A DNA stretch of 64,000 nt from Scleropages formosus (GCF_900964775.1 NC_041807.1:29688013-29752012); one strand, 5' to 3'. Positions 10,088 through 21,527 are shown, numbered from the stretch's first letter. A program made the numbers and translations. Notes: generated by a model from the letters alone, not told the origin.

Positions 10088-10540
10088 TTGCTACTGTCAC
10101 ATGTGGAGATTGAGAGGATGCAACAGAATGGCCATGGCACTCAGCAGCATGGAAATGAAGGGCTACCCCTGATGGAAGAGAGCAGGGTCACAGAACCGGC
10201 TGACACAACCGTACAGACCATGCGAGTCATGGCCGGACTGAATACAGTTAATCCCCAGACCCAACTTCTCCCACTCACTGACAAACTCCCTTTAGAACAG
10301 ATGCACGCCGATGTCAACACAGCTCTACTCATTACCACCATCACAGAAACCAATGAGCTTGTATGTGCCACTGCAACAATAATCTTGGAGATGGTGGGCT
10401 ATAAGATCAAGATCGCAAGATGCAGAGATTGCCCCCCTCCCCATGGAGAAGAAAGCGGGATTCCAAGATCAAGGAAACCCAGAGTGACATTCGCCAGCTA
10501 ACAGAGGTGCAGAAGGGTGCGATGAAAGACGCGTGTCGAA
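10088..10540 (+). pseudogene. Possible LINE ORF remnant (unit 1)
   Basis: An open frame of 137 codons contains NTALLITTITETNELVCATA followed by TIILEMVGYKIK. After a frame slip it continues PWRRKRDSKIKETQSDIRQL. This resembles the linker ahead of the RT domain in several fish non-LTR elements (a NELVYATAxxILEMxGYK motif, then a basic PPWRRRLExKIK helix), which I recall only in general terms. No RT motif is visible nearby, so a broken fragment is the safest reading. It could also be an unrelated chance ORF. It is repeated at 30476-30928. Confidence 0.4.
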
Positions 10541-10839
10541 CATATCCATATACATTTACGAACGAAAGCCCCCTAGGACAATACCCCCTTTGGACCGCAA
10601 TGAATAAGGAAGGCATTTATAAGTATTGTATTGTAGCATACATTAATACTCGTAATTATATAAATTTTCAGCTCACTGTTTTACAACACAAAACATGTCC
10701 TTATGTATCGGTGTGATATAGTAAATATACAGCTTTTGGATGCTCAAAATGATATTCAAATTAAATTGAAGCAAAATGATTGTCCAGTTGTCACACAGAG
10801 AAGCATGGGTAGGGTGGGGGCGAAGCCCTGCACACATCC
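10541..10839. other. AT-rich DNA upstream of tRNA-Glu
   Basis: No gene seen. This is the immediate upstream region of the tRNA gene. tRNA genes carry internal promoters, so no upstream element is required here. Confidence 0.6.
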
Positions 10840-10911
10840 TCCCTGGTGGTCTAGTGGTTAGGATTCGGCGCTCTCACCGCCGCGGCCCGGGTTCGATTCC
10901 CGGTCAGGGAA
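10840..10911 (+). tRNA. tRNA-Glu(CTC)
   Basis: A 72-nt cloverleaf with a seven-pair acceptor stem (TCCCTGG with TCAGGGA, last pair G-T) and discriminator A. The D-arm/A box is TGGTCTAGTGGTTAGGATTC. The anticodon loop reads CTCTCAC with CTC in the anticodon position, and the T-arm/B box is GGGTTCGATTCCCG. This is the canonical vertebrate tRNA-Glu sequence and looks fully functional. Downstream there is only a TTT within 10 bases, so a clear T4 terminator is not adjacent. An identical copy is at 31228-31299, one per repeat unit. Confidence 0.97.
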
Positions 10912-11742
10912 GGTTACCTTTAACAAAACGGCCGCACCGAAACAGTGCTGCGTACACCCTTTCATTCCTTTACACGTACCACGGGAAAGGAAAAGTACCT
11001 TCACACGTGTTGGGAATAACGATGTACGCATCGCTGCATGCCGTGTTTGTCGGTCGCTACTCCATACTATATGTTAGGCAAACACAGAGAAGGCTTTCAA
11101 ACTGGAAGACACATCTGCCCGCCCGCAGTCAACAGAGGGCGAAAACATTTCATTTTGAAGCGACTCTACCTTTCAATCTGTGCTGCGGAGTCGAAATGCC
11201 TGGCAACAAGGCGGCCTACATTCCGGCCTAGTATTATAATGGCATTCCCTCTGAAATTTCCCCCAAAGAAGCTGTAGCCACATGATTGATATTTGCTTTG
11301 GACAAACTTTGCAAAGGCTTCCGACAGTATATGAGTACAGATCATGATCATGTACCGAAATGTTTACACAACACAAACGCCTAACTTCTTGGAATCGTAC
11401 GCAAGCTAAAGGCGTTGTCCCGCTCCACGTCTCTCGCCTTGCTTGAATGATTTCCATCGTCCATCGTGTGTCGCTCTCTACTACTGTATATTTGCATCAT
11501 TTATTCTTTCGGCACACGGTCTAATGCGAAGCGACGCACGACTCGACGCATTCAAATGGCGATTCAACGACCGACTGTTGTGAAATGCGCTTTTCTTTAC
11601 CTGGCTGGACTCGAACGTCGCTTCGGAGAGAAGAAGCGTGTAGGAGTAAATCCAAAAGTAAAATTGCCGCTACAATAATAAACAATAATGTCGGTTCGCG
11701 ATTTTCATTAGGTTGCGGTGGCCTACAGTAGTAAGACCTTTC
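10912..11742. other. Unassigned unit DNA downstream of tRNA
   Basis: No gene recognised. The stretch is fairly CpG-rich. Short open frames show no known motif, and an octamer-like ATTTGCAT occurs at about 11488 but has no snRNA or histone gene beside it. Confidence 0.5.
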
Positions 11743-11766
11743 TTATCATCATCATCATCATCATCA

Positions 11767-11801
<35 letters not shown>
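11743..11801 (+). repeat. (ATC)n(ATT)n microsatellite
   Basis: Trinucleotide run ATC followed by ATT. It is 59 bp here and about 52 bp in copy 2 (32132-32183). Confidence 0.95.
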
Positions 11802-11803
<2 letters not shown>

Positions 11804-12819
11804 AATAACGGATGTCGAAATCTGTGTTTGTGTACCGGCGGTCTTCTTGTTGCATTTGAACGGGGAAATTGCTGTATTTGGAATGATGAACGCTCGAGTT
11901 TTTATTTATTATTGCGGAGCAGAAAATTGGTTGTCTTCTCTAAGATGTTCGTAGGTTTCTTTTTCTTTTTTGTGTTAAATTCGCAAACGTTTCGGGATGT
12001 TAAGCCTGGTCTGCAGGTTGAGCTGTTTCAAGTTCTGTCCTTTAGGGTCCGGTTTCAAATCAGGCACGCACACTAGTCTACAGGGGTCGGGTTTGGCGAT
12101 TTATTCTGTAATCTGGCATGAATCATACTGTTCAGCACAGCAGGATGTTGGAAATGTGGAAATTTAATTTTATATAGTGATTTGAACTTTGCGCAATATA
12201 TTATGTGGAATCTCACACGTATATTCAACGTTCAAATATCATGTGATTTCGAATTGCCTTCAGACCGTGTATTCAGCATGTTGTTCACACTGTGTTCTTC
12301 ATTTTTTAAAGAAATACTTGTAGTACTCTTTTTTAAATAGTATATTAGAATTTCTGATGAAACCAGAGCACAAAACAGAACTGAACAACTTTTAACCTGC
12401 TAACTGAACTAGTGTTATCTTATCATTCTTTTCTTATACCATACAAAAAAAAAGCATTTTGAAACTGGAAGACTATATACGTGAAGTTAACTGGGTCACT
12501 GGAGATGTGATCGTTTGAATGTGTAATCAGTGTTACAGAATATATATAATAATTGGCAACAAATAAAAGCAGTGAGTGTTTCAATGAGAGACGGACAGCA
12601 CCATTTTGACGAACTTGTTTGCTTGCATTTTGTTGCAATGGAAGCGTGTTGTAATTCAGTTTCCTCCAAAAAAGCTCTGTCCTCACATTTGCTTTGGACA
12701 AACTGGCTTCAGAGCAATTAATGAAAAGTTAAATAACAAGGAGCAGCGGAGAGCGAGCGCGGAAATCATGTCCGCCCGTGTTTTCCCCCCGCATAATAAT
12801 TCCTCTAGGCCCTGTTGAG
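11802..12819. other. Unassigned unit DNA
   Basis: I see no gene, transposon or RNA signature. It includes AT-rich stretches and a small replacement difference from copy 2 near 12710-12722. Confidence 0.5.
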
Positions 12820-13290
12820 TTGTATGAATCATGGGCAAGTAACTAACTGCACTTGTATTCACTGTAAGGTCTTGTCTTGTGTCCCTTGTCCCTCTTGCCT
12901 GATGATGTCCATTGTGTCGCTTCACATTCATTCGGCAGGCGGCTTCCTCCAGATGGACGCCCAACTCAGGACATCGATTCAAAAGCTGTTTCAGCACTAG
13001 TTTCAAAGACATGAATTTTCACACTATTCGTCGCAATCATGCTGTAACGTGCAGGTGACATTATTTCATCTAAATTAGTTGTTCTCCAATTGGATTTACC
13101 TCCGATTTGTTTAAAAACTTACCCCGCCGGAACATCAAAAAGTGCATCTGAAACTCCTCCTCTGCTGTGAAATCGCTTCTCGGACCTACACTATTATTAA
13201 AGGTTAAGGGTTTTAAAGTCCCAATTTTTGTTCCTGTAGGGCATAGCCGTTTTTAAACTCCGATGTTTTTTCCACTCCTTCTTGTTGTAT
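12820..13290 (+). repeat. Diverged dispersed segment, inverted relative of 29750-30220
   Basis: Reading plus, the run from GTCTTGTGTCCC through CGCCCAACTCAGGACAT, CCAATTGGATTTACCTCC, TGAAATCGCTTCTCGGACC and GTTAAGGGTTTTAAAGTCCC matches the reverse complement of 30220-29750 at perhaps 75-80%. The order of landmarks is preserved over about 470 bp. The nature of the original element is unknown. Confidence 0.7.
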
Positions 13291-14178
13291 TCGGAAAGAT
13301 GAGTTTGTGCTTGGATGAGTGAAAAACCTCTGCCGTGTTTGTGAAGAGAAAGGTTTTGATGATAAAATCGTTTGGATGTGTTTTTGTGCTTGAGCTTTTG
13401 AATATTGCAGTATTTTAATAGAGTGTAGGACAATACCGTTTTGGTCCTAGCTAGGGGGTATTGTCCTAGGGTTTGTTGTTGTTTTTTTTTTTTTTTTTTT
13501 TTTATCTGGACCCAATGAATTCGTGTCTGGTTGCAAACAGTTATTTATTCTGCCTTAATAGACGTTTTGAAATTACGTCTTTCATTTATGAAAAGTTAAA
13601 TAACCTTATTCGATGAAATTACAAGAAAATCAGTTGTGAAATGCACTTTTTTTTTTTTTTTTTTTTTAACCCCGACCCGCACAGCGCTTCCGAGAAAAGC
13701 ATCTGCTAAAATAAGGGGGTGAACTGGGATGTAAATTTCCACTGCAGCGTAACCCTTCGTGGTCTTTATTGTGTCGCAGTAGCGAACGGTACAGCGGCAG
13801 GGTTGCGTTCTTAATTATTCGTTCCTGTCGGTACTTCTGTCTGCGTACAGCTCTTGCTGAACGGAGAAATGACTGGAATATTGACCAATGACTAATACTG
13901 GACTATTTAAAAAGATCATGAACTCTAGAGTTTTATTGTGGGACCAAAAAAAAAGGGTTTGTTGATTAGTAAGCTGTTGGCGAGTGGCAAGCGTTTTTAA
14001 ATGTTTTAGAGCTCGTGAAGCCGTTTCTGCTCCATCTTTCTTGTGCGGGCTGGTTATAACGGCGCCCTTTCAGTGTATCTGGGTTGGGGATTTATGCTGT
14101 GAGAAAGTTCCAGAACTCCGCCAAGGATACGTACGAGATACTACAAACTGCAAAAAGCGCCGGGGAACACCCAGAACA

Positions 14179-14223
<45 letters not shown>

Positions 14224-16675
14224 GGGGGGCGGTGTCTCGGTGTCTCTTGTATGATGAAAAAGAATAGGCCGAGGACCTCGCCTCCCCGCCCTCAAAGGCA
14301 AAGGCAAAGGCAAGAAGGGTAGAGCTCAAGGCCATCCTCAGGGAGGAATCACGGTGCCACCGCGACCCGCGTAAGCGTTTGGACAAATCGTCATGGACCG
14401 CTTTGGCACAGGACAGCTTCAGCCTCGTCAGTGAGTACAGTTTCGATCACTATAAATAACTGTGAGTCCTTCGCTTCGACTCTGCGTGTGTGTTGATCGT
14501 GGGTCGAATGTTTTTGCTGAGTCACGAGGTCAACTTGTTGTGTACGGTTAGGGCAGCAGCATGGCATTGTCCTCGTGTACAGCATCGGTGTTTGGCTGCA
14601 TCATCATTCATGTAGTCTAGGTGTGCGTAACATTGTTTAAACCACAAAATGTATCATCATGTCGTGTATATTTAAAGAAATGTATATCCTGTAGGAGGCC
14701 AGCGATGGAGACTGTCTGTGGTCAGTGTGTCGAGGGTGCGACTGTGAATCAATGCGAAGTGAATGCGGACAAAGACCACACACAGTGCAGTCAGTTCCGT
14801 GTGTTTCTTAACGGAATCCTTTTAGTTCGTTTCGTCCGCTTCTGTTCTGTCTTTTTTCTTTTTTACCCCGAGTTGCTGTTTTTATCTGCGACACCGAAGA
14901 AACCCGGGCTGGTGGGACACCCCGGGGTCGCCGTTGTCCCTGCCGCTCGACCGTCGCCGGCCGGAGGACAAAACAACAAGCCAAGCGCCGCCGGTGTGTG
15001 ATAAATGTTTCGGAATGAGCACGAGCACGAGCACTTGTGTCGGAGCCGAATCGCGTCGTGCTCCATGGACGACAAACGACGAAAGCGCTTTTCACGGACG
15101 GAACTGAACTGTCCACGCCGGTACAGCGGCGACCCTGCAGGTGGGTTAAATGCCCCGGCGTAGTAGGCCCAGGAGTCCGAGATGGAGGCGAACGAACGCC
15201 ACTGACTGAGAACCTCGCTCGCGTAGCCTCTGTTTCCGCACATGTAACTCTTTCCTCGGGAACAATGAAAATGTTAAGAGTAAACTTTCAGGCTGCCAGT
15301 CAGTGTCCTCCATGATACTACATTCAACCGGGTCTCTGCGTCCCCGTGCTTGTCTCTGCTGACACACACAGTTGTTGTTTTGTTGGCTCAAGCGAGAGAA
15401 ATTTTGAATGGAGACATTACTGTTCCACACAGTGAAACAATAAAGTTTTCCTCGTCGGCAAATATCGTGATCTGTTCATAACAATTCGAGTTCGGTGAGT
15501 TTAACACAAACAAACTTAGGACGCGGCTGCTGTGATTTGACCTTCCCTCCGCCGGTGGCAGCAAAACTACGGTCAGCACCTTCACTTGGTATGCGATTAT
15601 TATAACTAATAATAATCTTCACATGACACCTTTGTCCAGTTTACAGCGTTTTACACATTCATTCGGCTGTTTTCTTTAATTCGGCCTAAGTGCCTTTGTT
15701 CAAGGGTACTACGGAGCGACAAAATCTGCTTTGCTCCGAATTGCCGGAGGGGGGCAGCAAAAACAAAGACGGTACTTTCATTGTCTGTTCGACGAATACG
15801 GTACGGTGAAGTTCTTGGGCTACGGTGCTCTTTTCCTGCGCTAATATAATATAAGAGAAATGATACGATGTACAGTAGCCAGGGAGATAGAATGTATGGA
15901 GTGGGTATGTCCGACTTCAAGAGTAACGACTATTAACAGTGCAAAGGGCGGCGGTATCATTCATTGTGCTGCAATAACTTAACGGTACCTTGAAGTGATT
16001 CGCAGCACTTGTACGTTTCCCGTTAAACTCGCAACATTAGGCGAGCAGCTTAAAGTGATGTACCGTGTTATACATCAGGGTATTTTTTTGTTACCAGAAC
16101 AGTCACAAACACCTTGAAGCCGGGCACTACAGATTCGGGTAACAAGTCGGCGGGGAATGAGTACACTACAGGCTGACTTCAGACAGAGTAGTGTAAAAAT
16201 GTGTAGTTTCGTGTTTTACTGGAAATCTCCATGCGTATCCATTATATGGGTACAAAAATGGGTGTATTGTTACTTTGATCGTGCATCATCATCATAGCAA
16301 AAGATGAAACGACTACTTAGTGGTTTGGAGTCCTATCCGTCTTGATGGTTTTGGAAAGTGAGGACTGCGGTGTGTATCATGGCAAGGTTTCTAACCAATG
16401 GCAATGCCCTCAGTCCGGACGTGTTACAGTTATGTGTGATGGAGCTGACATCCCACGGATGAGTCGAGTCCAATTCCGAGCCAAAGGCGGTTTTCTTTGC
16501 ACTCTGTCACGTTCTTAAAAGTCGGCATGATGATTACGAAGCACCGCTGGAATCAATATCCAACCATGAATTGAGTGGATTAACGGCGATTATCGTCAGA
16601 TTCCTTCCGGAAGTGCTCGTGATGTGTATTGGGCGCTTCTTGTAGCGTACAAATGCAGACGGACGGAGCTCTACG
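13291..16675. other. Long unassigned stretch upstream of U2
   Basis: No gene supported. It contains T runs near 13480 and 13650, a (TG)n at 14180, a short CAAAGG repeat near 14296, and CpG-rich DNA around 14870-15250. Several open frames overlap on both strands in the CpG-rich part, but none shows a recognisable domain and none is preferred. Conservation with copy 2 is at DNA level everywhere, including indels, so it gives no sign of coding constraint. Confidence 0.5.
14180..14230 (+). repeat. (TG)n with G run
   Basis: TG dinucleotide repeat followed by a G9 run. The copy 2 version (34567-34610) has fewer TG and more G. Confidence 0.95.
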
Positions 16676-16735
16676 AGTGCGCGCGCGACCACTCCGCGCG
16701 CGCGACCACTCCGTGCGCGCGACTTCTTCGCGATC
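16676..16735 (+). repeat. GCGCGC / GACCACTCCG short tandem repeat
   Basis: Two and a half copies of a GCGCGCGACCACTCCG unit. Copy 2 (37026-37065) has one unit fewer. The run could form Z-DNA; its role is unknown. Confidence 0.8.
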
Positions 16736-17189
16736 GCAAACTGACCGCTAACGCGGAGTTGTGCGCTCCTTCGCCTTCCCCGCCCCCCGCAATTTGACCC
16801 CAGTCACGTGGCAGTGTACTTCCGCAATTTATGTGAAATATTAATGTGTTTGTTGTCATTTTTTACTTTGCAAGTTAGTTGGACGTTTTTATTGATACAC
16901 GTTTTACTTTCGTTTGTGGTTGCCGACAATTATGATCCGGTTGAAACGTTTCTGAAATTGCATTGGTGTGCGTCACAGCTTATGATAATATGAACGAGCT
17001 CGCAGTGTTTTACCACTGGCGTACTGCACGAGAATGTGGCATAAAATAAAGTTGCAAGATGCACATGACAGCTTTTGACAGCGAATTCATTCTTGCTAGG
17101 GCTCTGCTTTGGAAGCGGCAACAGCGAGTCCCCTTGGTCCGGTTTTATATGGCCGAGAAGGCGGTCCTCAGCCCGTTCCGTGTCTCAGT
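16736..17189 (+). promoter_or_regulatory. U2 upstream region (promoter expected, elements not resolved)
   Basis: Vertebrate U2 genes use a distal element near -220 and a PSE near -55. The 110 bp before the U2 start are strictly conserved between both units, as expected for a promoter. I cannot place a PSE with confidence, because fish PSEs diverge from the mammalian consensus. An octamer-like ATGCACAT lies near 17058 and a CACGTG motif near 16805. Confidence 0.45.
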
Positions 17190-17377
17190 ATCGCTTCTCG
17201 GCCTTTTGGCTAAGATCAAGTGTAGTATCTGTTCTTATCAGTTTAATATCTGATACGTCCCCTATCTGGGGACCATATATTAAATGGATTTTTGGAACAG
17301 GGAGCTGGAATAGGGGCTTGCTCCGTCCACTCCACGCATCGACCTGGTATTGCAGTATCTCCAGGAACGGTGTACCC
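17190..17377 (+). ncRNA. RNU2: U2 spliceosomal snRNA, intact
   Basis: A 188-nt sequence from ATCGCTTCTCGGCC to GGTGTACCC, co-linear with vertebrate U2. GTAGTA at 17222-17227 pairs with the intron branch site. The 5' region that pairs with U6 is intact. Stem-loop IIb keeps pairing through compensating changes (GTCCCC with GGGGAC). The Sm site reads GGATTTTTGGA, and stems III and IV are complete. A short hairpin (CCCC/GGGG) and a 3' box follow. Everything seen fits a functional gene. Its counterpart at 37525-37712 is the same sequence, so there is one intact U2 per 20.4-kb unit. Confidence 0.97.
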
Positions 17378-17399
17378 CTCCCAGGGGGGAAAATGTCCT

Positions 17400-17412
17400 G
17401 TTAAAAAACAGA
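17400..17412 (+). terminator. U2 3' box
   Basis: GTTAAAAAACAGA fits the snRNA 3' box consensus (GTTTN0-3AAARNNAGA). It lies 22 nt after the mature U2 end and directs Integrator-dependent 3' processing. Confidence 0.8.
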
Positions 17413-17823
17413 AGCGCTCATCTCTTACTAAGAAGTCTCGAGTGGTGCGTCTCATACTATGTTGTCGCTTTGCGTGAGCGTCACGTATGTGGCTTTATGT
17501 AGCTGTTGTATCGAGGTTCTTCTTTTTCTTCTCGCGTGAAATGTGAAAAGCGTGTGATGAAGGGTTGTTTCTTGAGATATAAAGAGTGTTGAATGAATGA
17601 ATGGATCAAGAAGTGCTTCTTACGCGCCTTCGCACTGGCTGTCGTTGTAGGGGCGACCTGTCAAACTGCAACACTTCGTCAACCGACCGCAAGGTGGCAG
17701 CAGCGACGTGTGTGTGTGTGTAACTGCTAAGGGAACATGTTGCGCGCTCAGGATGGATCGCATCCCTTCTAAGTCTTTGTGTCCAGTTCGTTTCCCAGTG
17801 CTGGAATCAAAGCATGGCAAGAG
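17413..17823. other. U2 3' flank
   Basis: No gene. It contains a short (GT)n near 17710. This flank differs from the flank of the interrupted U2 loci. Confidence 0.6.
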
Positions 17824-17854
17824 TTCCCATGGTATAGCGCTCAGGATTCCTGGT
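17824..17854 (+). pseudogene. 5' half of a tRNA-Glu(TTC)-like sequence
   Basis: TTCCCATGGTATAGCGCTCA followed by GGATTCCTGG matches the 5' half of vertebrate tRNA-Glu(TTC) with a few changes. The match stops at the anticodon stem, and about 50 bp later LINE 3' UTR sequence starts. The anticodon and 3' half are absent, so it is not a gene. Confidence 0.55.
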
Positions 17855-17901
17855 CGTGTGGTTTTTCTCTGCTAAACCTTGCTTAATTTCACCATGAAGT
17901 T

Positions 17902-18591
17902 ATGAAGATGGACATCTGCTTTTATGGAATTGCATCTCTTTGAAATATTTTTTTGTACTTTCTTGTGTCTTAACCCCTTCTATATTTATTAAATTTCTTT
18001 CTTATATTTATTCTTGCTTAATTAATACGTGTCCATTTTATGTGCATGGTATTTCGTTCACAGAATTTAAGGAGCCTTTGTTTTCGTTTGCTTACCTTGT
18101 GGACTTTTACCTGGTTTTTGATATCGATGAATTTAACTTATCATATGTGTATGTGCTTTTGGTGTTTATTACTTTGATCTTATGTTTTAGGGGGTTTGGC
18201 AATGTTTTGTAATCCTGAAGAAGTATTTCATATGTTTTGGAGATGCATGTATGTGATATGATGTTTCAGGTCAGGCTGCTACTGGGGGACGGTCCTTTCG
18301 TGGGTATGTTGGCGTGTGGCAGATGTAGGCCAGTTGTACTTTTTGAAGCCAGAAAGGGGGTTGTTTTCCTTTTTCTGACTTTTGAATGTATGTATATGTA
18401 TGTGAATGACTTTATGTTACTGTATTGTGACAATGTATTTCATGTAATGATCTCTTGGTAAGTTTTGTTGACCAACCGTAGGAAATGTCGTTGTTTTTAA
18501 TTTGTTTACTTGTAAACTTATTGACATTTGTGTTTAACTGTGTATGATATTAATATCTTTATTTTAATAAAGTTGAAGTTAAAAGAAAAAA
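17902..18591 (+). mobile_element. Keno-like LINE 3' end inserted in U2 (unit 1)
   Basis: From ATGAAGATGGACATCTGC onward this matches the 3' UTR of the LINE copies at 7647-8313 and 25600-25900, though diverged. It ends AATAAAGTTGAAG and an A-rich tail, then TCTGTTCTTATC of U2. It is strongly 5'-truncated and includes no coding sequence. The 5' junction is not in U2; a tRNA-Glu half lies just upstream. Confidence 0.85.
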
Positions 18592-18734
18592 TCTGTTCTT
18601 ATCAGTTCAATACCTGATACATGCCCTATCTGGGGACCATATATTAAATTGATTTTTGGAACAGGGAGATGGAATAGGGGCTTGCTCCGTCCACTCCGCG
18701 CATCGACCTGGTGTTGCAGTACCTCCAGGAACGG
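18592..18734 (+). pseudogene. U2 snRNA 3' fragment at LINE junction (unit 1)
   Basis: It begins at U2 nucleotide about 39 immediately after the LINE A tail. It keeps the Sm site (TGATTTTTGG) and stems III-IV, ending CCAGGAACGG. Changes such as TTCAATACCTGATACATG near the junction weaken stem-loop IIa. There is no 5' region, so it is non-functional. Confidence 0.9.
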
Positions 18735-19477
18735 AGGCGGTGGAAAATAAGACTTCGCAATGAACTTGTCGCCGAGTTCAGTCATGTAAAGCCTACTTGG
18801 CTGTAGACTTTTCCGCATCTATTTATTATGTCTGGTGCCTCGCTCGTTCTCTCTCGCTCGCTCGCATTCAATGCTGTACTTGGTTGCACAGCAGTTTTCG
18901 AGCTGCCGCACTTCTTCTTGCCCGCTGTAGGCTGTCTCACCGTTAGCGGAGATCAGGCCCTCGACTGTGCTCTCTTCAGCCAACTTGGTACTGATGTTAC
19001 GCTTGGCTACGCAGTCCTGGGTACCCGGGCTATATAGCAGTGCGCGGACACGCAGCCCGAATGATGCGTGGAGTGCGGGAGGTCTGTCGGTCGGTCGGTG
19101 GGCCCGGAACCCCCGTGGAAAAGGTGGCGTTCAGGCGAGGCGTGTTGCTTCGACACTCGTGCCCTGGGGGACGATAGTATCGAGTGCCGCAACAGAGTCG
19201 ATAAGTGTACTTTTTGCCTCCGTATTCTTCCTATCCAGATGTGTTAGTTGACGTCGGATGGACTGCGGTGGCTTGTGTGGCAGGCTTGGTATTTTTTTGA
19301 AGAAAAAAAAATCTGATTTGATTTAAATCAAATTTAATTTTTTTTCTCCAAAATCTTGAGCATCCTCCTTTGCGCTACAGGTTTATTTTAAGAGCAGGGT
19401 TACAAGTCTATTTTTCTTTCTGGAAATGTTTACAATTGTTGGCAAATAATTTCTATTACTGTGTGTGTGTGTGTATA
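18735..19477 (+). other. 3'-flanking DNA of interrupted U2 (unit 1)
   Basis: Counterpart of 6759-7499, ending with the palindrome near 19310-19330. No gene is recognised. Confidence 0.5.
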
Positions 19478-21022
19478 CACTGAAGAAAGTATTTGCCCCA
19501 TCCCGATTTCTTCTGTTTTCCTGTATATCGCATACTAAATACTTTTAGATCTTCAAACGAAATACAGCGTAAAACAAAGGGAACCTGAATAAACACATAA
19601 TTCAATTTTGAATTTTTATTTATTTTTTTATTGAAGCAAAAAGTTATCCAACACCTATCACCCATGTGAAAAAGTGATTTTTCCCCCTTAAAATCTGGTT
19701 GTGCCACCTTTAGCGGCAGCAAGTGCAACCCAACGCTGCCGATAACTGGAGATCAGTCTTTCACAGCGCTGCGGTGGAATTTTGGCCCACTCTTTTTTGC
19801 AGAACTGCATTAGTTCGGCCACGCTGGAGGGTTTTCGAGCTTGAGCTGCCCATTGAAGGGCCTGCCACAGCATCTCAATTGGGTTCAAGTCAGGACTTTG
19901 ACTAGGCCACTCCAGAACTTTAATTTTGCCTTTTTGAGCCATTCAGAGATGCACTTACTCATATGCTTTGGATCATTGTCTTGCTGCATAATCCAGTCGC
20001 GCTTGAGTTTCAATTTACGGACCGAAAACCAGACATTCTCCTTTAGGATTTTCTGGTATAGAGAGCGGAATTCATATTTCCCTCAATTATTGCAAGGTTC
20101 CCAGCCCCTGAAGCAGCAAAGCATCCCCACACCATCACGCTGCCACCACCGTGCTTGACCGTAGGTATGCTGCTTATTTTTGTGGAATTCGGTGTTTGGT
20201 TTACGCCAGATGTAACGGGACCTCTGTCTTCCGAACAGTTCCACTTTCGACTCATTAGTCCACGCAACATTCTCCCGAAAGGTTTGAGGATCATCCGGGT
20301 GTGTTTCGGCAAAATTCGGACGAGCCTTAACGTTCTTCTCGCTTAGCGGTGGTTTTTGCCTCGCCGCTCTTCCACGGATATCATTTTTGCCTAGTGTCTT
20401 TCTGATAGTGGAGTCATGAACAGTGACCTTCATTGATGCAAGAGAGGCCTGTAGTTCCTTCGATGTTGTCCTCGGCTCTTTCGTGACTTCCTGGATGAGT
20501 CGTCGCTGTGCTCTTGGTGGAATTTTGGAAGGTCGGCCACTTGTGGGAAGGTTCGCTACTGTGCCAAGTTATTTCCATTTGAAGATAATGGCTCTCACTG
20601 TGGTTCTTTGGAGTCCCAGAGCCTTTGAAATAGCGTCGTAACCCTTCCCAGACCGAGGTGTTTCAATCACCTTCTTCCTCATCGTTTCTGGAGTTTCTTT
20701 CAGCTTTGGCATAGTGTGTTACTGTGTAAGACCTTTTAACCGACTTCATGCTGTTGAAAAAGTTCTATTTAAGTGTTGATTTGATTGAACGGGGCTGGCG
20801 GTAATCGGGCCTGCTTGCGTCTAGTTCAACTGAACCCCATTATGAATGCAGTTTCATAGATTTAGGGAAATCTACTAGGGGGGCAAATACATTTTCACGC
20901 AGGCCCAGCTGGTTTGTTCAGGTTGCCTTTGTTTTATGTTAGATTTTGTTTTAATTTCTGAAACAATTTAGTATGAAACAGAAGAGATCAGGATGGGGTC
21001 GAATACTTTTTCCGCAGCACCG
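19478..21022 (-). mobile_element. Tc1-like transposon B (unit 1)
   Basis: Mirror of 5212-6758, with the transposase on the minus strand (start 20712, stop 19688). One stop seen in the left-arm copy reads Lys here (AARQKPPLSEK). The stop after the N-terminal FKWK and the WTNES change remain. This copy alone has MLWQALQW where the other two have MLWQDLQW, and a frame break before QKGKIKVLEW. Confidence 0.9.
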
Positions 21023-21048
21023 CGTGCATGATTGTATAAGCGTATTCA

Positions 21049-21244
21049 CGTATATTGATTTATGTGACGCTTTACTGCGAAGCGACTTGTAACGTTAGGC
21101 TACCTGCAATTATCCACATATACAGCTGGGTATTTTTTTTATTTGAGCAGCCTAGGTGAAGTATCTTGTTCGAGGGTGACATTCGAACCGGGCACCTTCG
21201 GATCCAAAGTAGCAGCTCCAGCTGCTCTACTGTCGGCTGAGACC
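21049..21244 (-). repeat. SINE-2 (unit 1)
   Basis: Mirror of 4990-5185 with the same GACATTCGAACC B-box complement and tail. Confidence 0.65.
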
Positions 21245-21525
21245 TGTACTCCGGTGTATGTATTTGAGGTGGACGATAAGATGCGAGAAAAGCAGTGAGC
21301 ATGTAGCCCCCCTCTCCCTCTCCCAATATAGATAGTGTTACACAGAGTGGCATCAACTTGTAACCACGCGGTCACTGGATCAAGCCCCACTTTCTGCTGC
21401 TCTTGCAGTACCTGTAAGCGCAGTACTTTCCCCAAATTGTCCCAGTAAATGTGCTAAGCCTCATAAGTGGGTAGATTGCCGTAAGAATGCCGTCAGACAT
21501 GAAAGCATCAACTAAGTAACAAATA

Positions 21526-21527
<2 letters not shown>

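Noticed and set aside
11488-11495. Perfect octamer ATTTGCAT as an snRNA distal element
   Set aside because: It is 5.7 kb from U2 and an 8-mer is expected about twice by chance in a window this size.
14180-14330. Reading frames through (TG)n and (ATC)n/(ATT)n repeats
   Set aside because: They encode only Cys-Val, His-Thr or poly-Ile runs from microsatellite sequence.
14863-15243. Overlapping open frames in the CpG-rich DNA upstream of U2 as host genes
   Set aside because: Frames are open on both strands with no domain, no splice evidence and no sign of coding constraint between the two units.
18592-18734. The LINE-adjacent U2 fragment as a functional U2 gene
   Set aside because: It lacks the first 38 nucleotides, including the branch-site and U6 pairing regions, and its promoter has been displaced.
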